20,670 nucleotides of DNA from an uncultured Muribaculaceae bacterium (GTDB lineage: Bacteria; Bacteroidota; Bacteroidia; Bacteroidales; Muribaculaceae), in NCBI GenBank assembly GCA_910584055.1, contig CAJTZS010000060.1, forward strand, positions 1-20,670, given 5' to 3'. Position 1 is the stretch's first letter. Each line of letters begins with the position of its first letter. A program made the translations under genes and the position numbers. Of the stretch, positions 15,225 to 20,670 are shown piece after piece. The notes beneath the pieces were generated by a model. The model was given only the letters and a program-made list of their open reading frames with translations. It did no database searches and had not been told where the DNA came from.

Positions 15225-16090
15225 AAAAGATCGCTATTTTCGGCAACTGTTATCAGGAAGGGTATCTGTCATTGCTGCAGCGGTTTTTCGAGTCGCTTGC
15301 CGGTAGAGGTTTTGATGTTTCCGTATTTGCCCCTTTTTACAAATATCTTTTAGAAAACGGAGTGGTTGTGCCTGATGGCATGTGTCCTGTCGGGAATCTG
15401 CATCAGGATGTGGAATGCGTGATCAGCATCGGAGGTGACGGGACGTTTCTGAAGGCTGCTCAATGGGTCGGGGATAGGGAGATTCCTATTCTTGGGATAA
15501 ATACGGGGCATCTTGGATTCCTTGCGAGTTATTCGCTTGAGGAGATGGATGAACTTATAGAGGTGGTGGCTTGTGATAAGGGGCGCGTGGAACGCCGGAC
15601 CGTGCTTGAGATAGAGTGTCAGGCGATGCCGGAGAGTTTCTGGCCTTATGCCCTCAATGAAGTGGCAGTGCTGAGGGGAGAGACCGCGTCGATGGTTACT
15701 GTGCATGCAGAGGTAGATGGGTATTTCCTTGCGGATTATATGGCGGACGGCCTTGTTGTGGCTACACCTACAGGCTCTACGGCCTATAATCTTTCAGTTG
15801 GCGGCCCCATATTGATGCCGACGCTCGAATGCGCAGTGCTGTCGCCTATCGCTCCACATTCCTTGACGATGCGTCCCTTGGTGGTGGGCTGTGATTCGGA
15901 AATCCGGTTGACAACAAGTTCGAGGGTGGAGTATTCGCGTGTCAGTCTTGACGGACGATACTTTATGATGGCGTGCGACAGGGATGAGTTGCGTATACGT
16001 AAGGCCAAGTTCTCGGTGATGGTGCTCAGGCGTCCGAGCGGAAGCTTTGCGGGATTGTTGCGCAATAAGCTTTTATGGGGGAAGAGGTGA
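15221..16090 (+). CDS. nadK: NAD kinase
   Basis: A 289-residue cytoplasmic enzyme that phosphorylates NAD to NADP using ATP. Motifs: GGDGT (71-75, catalytic Asp73), NTGHLGFLA, NEVAVLRG, and the NAD-binding TPTGSTAYNLSVGGPI (182-197). The C-terminal SRVEYSRVSLDG and LRIRKAKF strands are also typical. Normal length. The start overlaps the end of the CBS-protein gene (ATGA), so the two are coupled. It ends before a long bidirectional terminator shared with secG. Confidence 0.97.
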   Translation: MKKIAIFGNCYQEGYLSLLQRFFESLAGRGFDVSVFAPFYKYLLENGVVVPDGMCPVGNLHQDVECVISIGGDGTFLKAAQWVGDREIPILGINTGHLGFLASYSLEEMDELIEVVACDKGRVERRTVLEIECQAMPESFWPYALNEVAVLRGETASMVTVHAEVDGYFLADYMADGLVVATPTGSTAYNLSVGGPILMPTLECAVLSPIAPHSLTMRPLVVGCDSEIRLTTSSRVEYSRVSLDGRYFMMACDRDELRIRKAKFSVMVLRRPSGSFAGLLRNKLLWGKR

Positions 16091-16106
16091 GCAAATAATT
16101 AAAAAC

Positions 16107-16156
16107 GATATAAGGACAAAGGATTGCAATCAGTTGCAATCCTTTGTCCTTATATC
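16107..16156. terminator. Bidirectional terminator, 23-bp perfect stem
   Basis: 16107-16129 pairs perfectly with 16134-16156 around a TCAG loop (GATATAAGGAC... / ...GTCCTTATATC). It lies between the convergent nadK (+) and secG (-), and A-rich/T-rich flanks fit termination in both directions. Confidence 0.85.
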
Positions 16157-16196
16157 TATATCGATTGAAATCCGGTTTTTAGCCGGGTGAGCATTA

Positions 16197-16529
16197 TTAT
16201 TTTGCAGGGGCTGCCGGAGTGGCGGGAGCTGCGGGGACATTTACGGGAGCCGGAGCTGCTGAATTCGGAGCCGGAGCTGCATTCTGGATGCTTGAAACGT
16301 TAACGGGAGTTTTCACAGCGAAAGAAGCGCAGATGCTGACAAGGCAAATGAATATTGCAAGACCCCAAGTGGCTTTTTCGATAAAGTCTGTTGTTTTGCG
16401 ATATCCGAGATATTGGTTGCCGCTTGAATAGTCGGAAGCGAGACCGCCTCCCTTTGATTTCTGGATAAGCACTGCTCCGATGAGGAGAAGAGATGCGATT
16501 ACGATAAGGATGCTAAGAAAGATATACAT
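16197..16529 (-). CDS. secG: Preprotein translocase subunit SecG
   Basis: A 110-residue membrane protein with two helices (about 2-22 and 53-75) joined by the diagnostic loop QKSKGGGLASDYSSGNQYLG, followed by an Ala/Pro-rich tail typical of Bacteroidetes SecG. It is the non-essential third subunit of SecYEG and aids translocation. Last gene of the minus-strand series acyltransferase, sigma-54 activator, lptE, TPR protein, secG; 77 nt separate it from the TPR gene. Confidence 0.95.
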   Translation of the reverse strand: MYIFLSILIVIASLLLIGAVLIQKSKGGGLASDYSSGNQYLGYRKTTDFIEKATWGLAIFICLVSICASFAVKTPVNVSSIQNAAPAPNSAAPAPVNVPAAPATPAAPAK

Positions 16530-16606
16530 ATCTTTAATGTTAAATGTTTAATTTTTAATGTTGAATTGGTTGGCTTCCGGAATAATCCATATGCACCATA
16601 AATCTC

Positions 16607-17224
16607 TCAAGAATTTGATGTGTAAGATATCAATTTCTTGAGAAATCGTATTTGGTCTGCAAAGTAAATACTTTTTTTCGGATTATTCAAACTTATTTCG
16701 GTAATTATTTCCAAAGCTTTCTGATAGTTGCCGTTTTTAATCATTATTTTGGCTAAGGATAGTGACAAGTCGGCAGCAGGCTGGGCCTGGGGCGCGTCAA
16801 CCGCAGCTAAGGGCTGCGGCACGGGGGAGCCGGCTGGGGGAGCTGCCGCCTTTTCAGAGATAGCAGCCGGCTCGGGGAAGAGGGGAGTGGAATCTCCAAT
16901 TTCGGGGAGGGCTTCGAGAGAGGACAGGTCGTAGGGCACGGCGGCCGGAGTCATTATGTCTTCGATTTCTTTTGCGGAGGTGAGGGCCGGATTACCGAAA
17001 CGATCAAGAAACGAGTCAATTGTGTCTTCTGTCGAGAGTTCGGGGGAGTGCAGGTCAGGATAGAATTCGATGAATTCTTCCGGATCCATGCCGATAATGG
17101 CGCGCAATGCAGCCGGATCGCCGATGGCGGTGGCAATGCGACGCACGAGTTGCAGCCGTTGCACGCCCGTGGCTGATGGCAATTCTTCGATTGCGGGAAC
17201 TATGAAATACGGATGTTTATTCAT
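16607..17224 (-). CDS. TPR-like protein of the lptE-secG cluster
   Basis: A 205-residue, probably cytoplasmic protein: an acidic helical N-terminal half (PYFIVPAIEELPSATG, ALRAIIGMDPEEFIEFYPDL), a Pro/Ala-rich linker (about 115-150) and a C-terminal helical repeat resembling one TPR (SLSLAKIMIKNGNYQKALEIITEISLNNP). No signal peptide. Genes like this lie between lptE and secG in Bacteroidales, which supports a real gene. Function unknown; TPR repeats usually bind partner proteins. A 260-bp gap with tandem repeats lies between it and lptE. Confidence 0.8.
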   Translation of the reverse strand: MNKHPYFIVPAIEELPSATGVQRLQLVRRIATAIGDPAALRAIIGMDPEEFIEFYPDLHSPELSTEDTIDSFLDRFGNPALTSAKEIEDIMTPAAVPYDLSSLEALPEIGDSTPLFPEPAAISEKAAAPPAGSPVPQPLAAVDAPQAQPAADLSLSLAKIMIKNGNYQKALEIITEISLNNPKKSIYFADQIRFLKKLISYTSNS

Positions 17225-17269
17225 TTTTGCGGATTTGTGATAATATTTGCGGCTATTGGTTTAAATTTT

Positions 17270-17468
17270 CGCGCCGAGGCGCTCACACTCGACAGGCTTC
17301 GCACGGGTCTTAGCTCAAGGACGCTCACACTCGACAGGCTTCGCACGGGACTTAGCTCAAGGGCGCTCACACTCGACAGGCTTCGCACGGGTCTTAGCTC
17401 AAGGACGCTCACACTCGACAGGCTTCGCACGGGACTTAGCTCAAGGGCGCTCACACTCGACAGGCTTT
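17270..17468. repeat. Family A tandem repeat, five 42-bp copies
   Basis: GCTCACACTCGACAGGCTTCG begins at 17281, 17323, 17365, 17407 and 17449 (period 42). Linkers alternate (GGTCTTAGCTCAAGGAC versus GGACTTAGCTCAAGGGC), giving an 84-bp higher-order unit. The core matches the array at 13601. The period is a multiple of three, so open frames with 14-residue repeats run through both strands; none is likely to be a gene. Lies between the lptE stop (17485) and the TPR gene start (17224). Confidence 0.88.
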
Positions 17469-17484
17469 AAAGGGTGCGCGATGC

Positions 17485-17994
17485 TTACCAGTTGCCGAGT
17501 GTGGCGTTGAAAATCAGGTTCACGAGTTCTTCGCTGATTTGCATGCAGAGGTCGTCCTGGACATCAGTGAGCATCAGTGAAGAGGAGAATTGCCGGTATG
17601 CTGAGAACGTCTGGTCAACGTTGTTGGCAGGGTTCTTGTTGTCAACATATTTGACGCGGACAGTGATGGTCAGTCGTGTTTCGGTGGCGTAGGCATCAGT
17701 CCCGACGGCTTGCGGGGAGAGAGAATAGCCGGTGATTTCGCCGCTGAGTTCTATATCTGCGGGGCCGTCGATCTCCTGGAGGCGCGTCTGGCGGGTGATA
17801 TAGTCGAGAAGTTTGTTTTCAAAGGTTTGCTGGAGAGGGGGATAAACCAAGGCTGCCCGAATGGGGAATTCGGAGACATCGATTGTCTTGTATACATCAT
17901 AATTGATAGCTGTGCCTTTTAGACTGAAACTGGGAATGCAGCCTGAGAGTCCAAAGGCTAAGGATATTATTATGACGGGAATGAAATTTTTCAT
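17485..17994 (-). CDS. lptE: LPS assembly lipoprotein LptE
   Basis: A 169-residue outer-membrane lipoprotein: signal peptide with lipobox LSGC (Cys19), then the LptE fold with PSFSLKGTAINYD, VYPPLQQTFENKLLDYI, ELSGEITGYSLSPQA and ISEELVNLIFNATLGNW. It plugs the LptD barrel and helps place LPS on the cell surface. Bacteroidetes LptE diverges from the proteobacterial form, but this pattern and its place between a sigma-54 activator gene and secG fit well. Repeat arrays flank it on both sides. Confidence 0.88.
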   Translation of the reverse strand: MKNFIPVIIISLAFGLSGCIPSFSLKGTAINYDVYKTIDVSEFPIRAALVYPPLQQTFENKLLDYITRQTRLQEIDGPADIELSGEITGYSLSPQAVGTDAYATETRLTITVRVKYVDNKNPANNVDQTFSAYRQFSSSLMLTDVQDDLCMQISEELVNLIFNATLGNW

Positions 17995-18020
17995 TTAAAT
18001 TTATTTTGGTTGATTCAATG

Positions 18021-18288
18021 GGCTTCGGGCTTTTGCCCTCAGTACGGTGGGGACTTCGGCTTCCGCCTCGGCACTGGACCTGGGCTTCGCTTGCGCCTCG
18101 GCACTGAGTTCGGACTTCGGCTGATGCCTCAGCACTGGGCTGGGGCTTCGGGCTTTTGCCCTCAGCACGGTGGGGACTTCGGCTTCCGCCTCGGCACTGG
18201 ACCTGGGCTTCGCTTGCGCCTCGGCACTGAGTTCGGACTTCGGCTGATGCCTCAGCACTGGGCTGGGGCTTCGGGCTTGCGCCCTCAG
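18021..18288. repeat. Family B tandem repeat, 123-bp unit (two copies plus a partial)
   Basis: GGCTTCGGGCTTTTGCCCTCAG begins at 18021 and 18144, and a partial third (GGCTTCGGGCTTGCGCCCTC) at 18267: period 123. Each unit holds four related words of the form CTTCGG-C-N-GCCTCAG/CGG with short GGGC-N4-GCCC-type hairpins. It fills the gap between lptE and the sigma-54 gene and supplies that gene's stop codon (TGA, 18287-18285). Open frames in it (both strands) are by-products of a period divisible by three. Confidence 0.87.
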
Positions 18289-19499
18289 GAATCGATGCCG
18301 AGTTCTTTGATTTTGCGGTAGAGGGTGCGGAGGGAGATGCCGAGCTCTTCTGCCGCCATCTTTTTGTCGGAGGCATTTCGTTCTAATGCCGCTATTATAG
18401 TCTCTTTTTCCGACTCTTCCAGCGTCATGCTCTCTTTCTCACATTCTTGCAGTGGCTCAGAGGTGAATGGCATGGAAGAGTCGTTTCCGAATGCAGGCGA
18501 GAGGAGGTCTTCCACCGGATATTTTATAAGGGAAGTCGAGGTGCGTTTCTTTGCGGTGTCTTGCCCTGCAATCGATGCTTTTAATTCGGCGATCTCCGCT
18601 TTCATTCCGAGCATCAGTTGCCAGAGCATTTCGCGTTCAGCTTCGTAGTTTACCGGTTTGTCTGATTTTACGAGTGAGGATGTGGCCGACCGATCGAGGG
18701 GGAGGGCTTCCAGCACGAGTTTGCGGGAAATTTCTTCGCCGGCTTCGAAGAGTGCGAATTGTTCGACGAAATTTTTTAGCTGCCGGACGTTGCCGGGCCA
18801 TCGGTATACGAGCATTGCCCGGTATGCGTCTTCAGAGAAGGATATGGGCTTGGTCATGTATTTCTCTGCAAAATCAGCGGCGAATTTACGGGTGAGGAGC
18901 TTTATGTCGTCTCCGCGGTCGTGGAGGTTGGGAACATCTATGCGGATTGTGGAGAGGCGGTAATACAGGTCTTCGCGAAATTTGCCCTTTTCTACCGCCT
19001 TTATCAGATCCACATTTGTGGCGGCTACAATACGGATGTTTGTTTTCTGAACAGTGGATGATCCGACTTTCAGAAACTCTCCGGTCTCAAGCACGCGGAG
19101 GAGGCGCGCTTGGGTGGTGAGGGGGAGTTCCGCCACCTCATCGAGGAATATGGTTCCGCCATCTGCCTCTTCGAAATAGCCTTTGCGCGCGGATATTGCA
19201 CCGGTGAAGGAACCTTTTTCGTGTCCGAAGAGTTCGGAATCGATTGTGCCCTCGGGGATTGCTCCGCAGTTTACAGCTATGTATTTCTTATGTTTCCGAG
19301 CTCCGAACTGATGGATTATCTTAGGGAAGAATTCCTTTCCGGCACCGCTTTCGCCGGTGACGAGGACAGACAGGTCAATCGGGGCGACGCGGATTGCCCT
19401 TGCAATGGCACGTATGAGGGCCGGCGAGTTCCCTATGATGGAGAACCGCTGTTTGGCAGATGCGACTTCTGCCGGTATATCTGAGGCTTGAATTGCCAT
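18285..19499 (-). CDS. Sigma-54-dependent transcriptional activator (AAA+, Fis-type HTH)
   Basis: A 404-residue enhancer-binding protein that uses ATP to open sigma-54 promoters. AAA+ core: Walker A GESGAGKE (49-56), the sigma-54 contact loop as GSFTGA (96-101; Ser in place of the more common Ala of GAFTGA), Walker B GGTIFLDE (114-121), and REDLYYRLSTIRI with the arginine-finger region. The C-terminus is a Fis-type helix-turn-helix (KKMAAEELGISLRTLYRKIKELGI). There is no N-terminal receiver or other sensor domain, so control may come from a partner or from its level. ATG 19499 is preferred over TTG 19505. The stop codon lies inside a repeat. A sigma-54 activator beside lptE is usual in Bacteroidales; its targets are unknown. 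Confidence 0.93.
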   Translation of the reverse strand: MAIQASDIPAEVASAKQRFSIIGNSPALIRAIARAIRVAPIDLSVLVTGESGAGKEFFPKIIHQFGARKHKKYIAVNCGAIPEGTIDSELFGHEKGSFTGAISARKGYFEEADGGTIFLDEVAELPLTTQARLLRVLETGEFLKVGSSTVQKTNIRIVAATNVDLIKAVEKGKFREDLYYRLSTIRIDVPNLHDRGDDIKLLTRKFAADFAEKYMTKPISFSEDAYRAMLVYRWPGNVRQLKNFVEQFALFEAGEEISRKLVLEALPLDRSATSSLVKSDKPVNYEAEREMLWQLMLGMKAEIAELKASIAGQDTAKKRTSTSLIKYPVEDLLSPAFGNDSSMPFTSEPLQECEKESMTLEESEKETIIAALERNASDKKMAAEELGISLRTLYRKIKELGIDS

Positions 19500-19530
19500 A
19501 ATCAAATTAATATTTATTGGACTTCAAAGG

Positions 19531-19620
19531 GACTTCGGCTTCCGCCTCAGCACTGAACCGGGGCTTCGGGCTTCCGCCTCAGCACTGAACCGGGACTTCG
19601 GGCTTGCGCCCTCAGCACGG
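19531..19620. repeat. Family B repeat, three ~32-bp copies
   Basis: Three copies of GACTTCGG(G)CTTCCGCCTCAGCAC, aligned on CCTCAGCAC at 19545, 19577 and 19610 (spacing 32 and 33), with ACTGAACCGG joining the first two. Same family as the array at 18021. It lies between the acyltransferase stop (19635) and the sigma-54 start (19499). Confidence 0.82.
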
Positions 19621-19634
19621 GGAGGGAGAGGGGA

Positions 19635-20513
19635 TTAAGGGAGGCGCGAGAGGCTGTAGGTTTGCTCGCGGAGGAATTTTCCAAGGGCTTCGGCATCGGG
19701 AAATTCCTGCTGCTTCTCTACCGATATAGGCTCGCCTACGGATACATGCACTTCTTTGTTGCGCTTGTTGAATATTTCTTTGGGTAGCCGCGCGCTGCGT
19801 AGCCGCCAGTCGATGAGGCCGAGGATGTTGAAGAATGTGGAGTTGTGGCCGTGGAAATAGATGGGGATCACGGGCACCTTAAGCTGCTGGATCAGGCGCG
19901 TGATTGTGGGCTGCCATTCGCGGTCGCGTATATGTAGGGACCTGTCGATTTTGGAGACTGCTCCCGCGGGGAAGAAACCGAGGGGATGGCCGCCGCGGAC
20001 GTGGGCGATGGCCCGGCGTATCCCTTGCATGGTCACGGCTTTTTTCTCCGGATCGTCTGTCTTTATCGGGTCTACGGCAATGAATGACGGTCGCATGGCG
20101 GATATGTTATTGAGAAACATATTCACCATTACCTGATAGTCCTTGCGGTATTTGCCCACGATGTGCAGAAGCAGGATTCCGTCCATTCCACCGTATGGGT
20201 GGTTGGAAATTGTGATGAAGGCGCTGTCGGGAAACCTGGAAAGGATATCTTCGTTGTCAATGCGAAGCTTGAATTTGAATTCATCCTCAACAAGATGACG
20301 GGAGAATTCAACTCCTGTTGAATAACAATGTCTTCTGTGGATGGCGTTGACCTCGTCAATGCCCACAATATGCAGCACTTTTTCAACAAATTTGCGATGA
20401 CCGGCGAGAGCAGGCACCATCTTTGCGATATCGTCAAAATTGAGCACGTCGGGGCGCACACCCGGTGCGCAGGTACGGTTTTCTGTAGAAGAGATATTAT
20501 TTTTTTTTGACAT
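19635..20513 (-). CDS. PlsC-like lysophospholipid/glycine-lipid acyltransferase
   Basis: A 292-residue acyltransferase. The catalytic motif is NHPYGGMD (104-111, His105 and Asp111), followed by the acceptor-site motif GFFPAGAVSK near residue 180 and VPVIPIYFHGHNS. The His-to-Asp spacing is five residues rather than four, as I recall for the hemolysin/OlsF-like branch that includes Bacteroides GlsA, the O-acyltransferase of glycine-lipid synthesis; ordinary lysophosphatidate acylation is the alternative. No GlsB-type N-acyltransferase is in the window. ATG 20513 is preferred over TTG 20519. First gene of the minus-strand envelope series; a repeat array follows its stop. Confidence 0.85.
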   Translation of the reverse strand: MSKKNNISSTENRTCAPGVRPDVLNFDDIAKMVPALAGHRKFVEKVLHIVGIDEVNAIHRRHCYSTGVEFSRHLVEDEFKFKLRIDNEDILSRFPDSAFITISNHPYGGMDGILLLHIVGKYRKDYQVMVNMFLNNISAMRPSFIAVDPIKTDDPEKKAVTMQGIRRAIAHVRGGHPLGFFPAGAVSKIDRSLHIRDREWQPTITRLIQQLKVPVIPIYFHGHNSTFFNILGLIDWRLRSARLPKEIFNKRNKEVHVSVGEPISVEKQQEFPDAEALGKFLREQTYSLSRLP

Positions 20514-20542
20514 AATCAATTTGGGACAAGTTTTTCAACTTA

Positions 20543-20574
20543 CAAAGATAATTAAAATTTCAATAGATATAACA
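20543..20574 (-). promoter_or_regulatory. Promoter of the acyltransferase gene
   Basis: On the minus strand TATCTTTG (20550-20543) matches TAnnTTTG, 30 nt before the ATG at 20513. A TTG lies about 22 nt further upstream, slightly longer than ideal. Confidence 0.5.
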
Positions 20575-20610
20575 ATCGGGTTTGATGAGGCGGATAATTT
20601 TGTGCCATAA

Positions 20611-20670
20611 ATGCTAAATCAATACTTCGGTTATTTTTTAGTGGCTCCGAGGAGCCGAGTGTTTAATCCG
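20611..20670 (+). CDS. Possible start of a divergent gene, cut by the window edge
   Basis: From ATG 20611 the frame is open to the end (20 codons, MLNQYFGYFLVAPRSRVFNP). TAATTTTG at 20595-20602 could be a promoter element, but it would place the start of transcription almost at the ATG, so the true start may lie further on. Too short to assign a function. Confidence 0.25.
   Translation, partial: MLNQYFGYFLVAPRSRVFNP

Noticed and set aside
17213..17470. Repetitive protein (LDRLRTGLSSR units)
   Set aside because: Product of a 42-bp tandem repeat open in several frames on both strands; lies in a gap between core genes.
18001..18321. Repetitive proteins on both strands
   Set aside because: Product of the 123-bp repeat; overlaps the stop of the sigma-54 gene and has no independent gene signals.
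13601..19620. CRISPR array
   Set aside because: Copies are directly adjacent with no unique spacers, and no cas genes are present.

Overview
The window looks like chromosomal DNA of a Bacteroidales gut bacterium, most likely Muribaculaceae-like. Evidence: promoters of the Bacteroidetes type (TAnnTTTG with TTG about 20 nt upstream), weak Shine-Dalgarno signals, and typical Bacteroidetes families (DUF3244-like protein, TonB-plug barrel proteins, TPR-type regulator tail, LptE and SecG forms). The family rank is inferred. No rRNA, tRNA or CRISPR array was seen.

Left part (1-7990): an accessory region, AT-rich except the transporter gene. It starts with the C-terminal piece of a TPR/coiled-coil regulator, then a ~310 bp nested foldback element (603-914). 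A plus-strand peptide-export locus follows: a DUF3244-like secreted protein, a 70-residue double-glycine leader peptide with a four-cysteine core, a lipoprotein with a glycine-zipper segment, a four-helix membrane protein, a TonB-plug outer-membrane barrel, an ABC exporter with an N-terminal C39 leader peptidase, and a 77-residue protein that resembles only the cytoplasmic tail and membrane anchor of an HlyD adaptor. I infer that the C39 exporter cleaves the peptide after Gly-Gly and exports it. How it crosses the envelope is unclear, because no full adaptor or TolC-like channel is visible. This is the best candidate for an undescribed system.

Right part (8000-20670): core genes. miaB (-) faces away from a succinate/acetate CoA-transferase gene (+). 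Next comes a 670 bp gap that carries a plausible minus-strand non-coding transcription unit (promoter at 11648-11679, terminator at 11177-11216). A minus-strand pdxJ-exbB-exbD-tonB series follows, then plus-strand CBS-protein-nadK (ATGA overlap), ending at a 23-bp perfect bidirectional terminator. The last series, on the minus strand, is acyltransferase, sigma-54 activator, lptE, TPR protein, secG: envelope lipid, LPS-transport and protein-translocation functions.

Four gaps between minus-strand core genes are filled with GC-rich tandem repeats of two families (A: 13601-13735 and 17270-17468; B: 18021-18288 and 19531-19620). They lie against stop or start codons, and one supplies the stop codon of the sigma-54 activator gene. 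These repeats look like REP-type expansions and contain spurious open frames.
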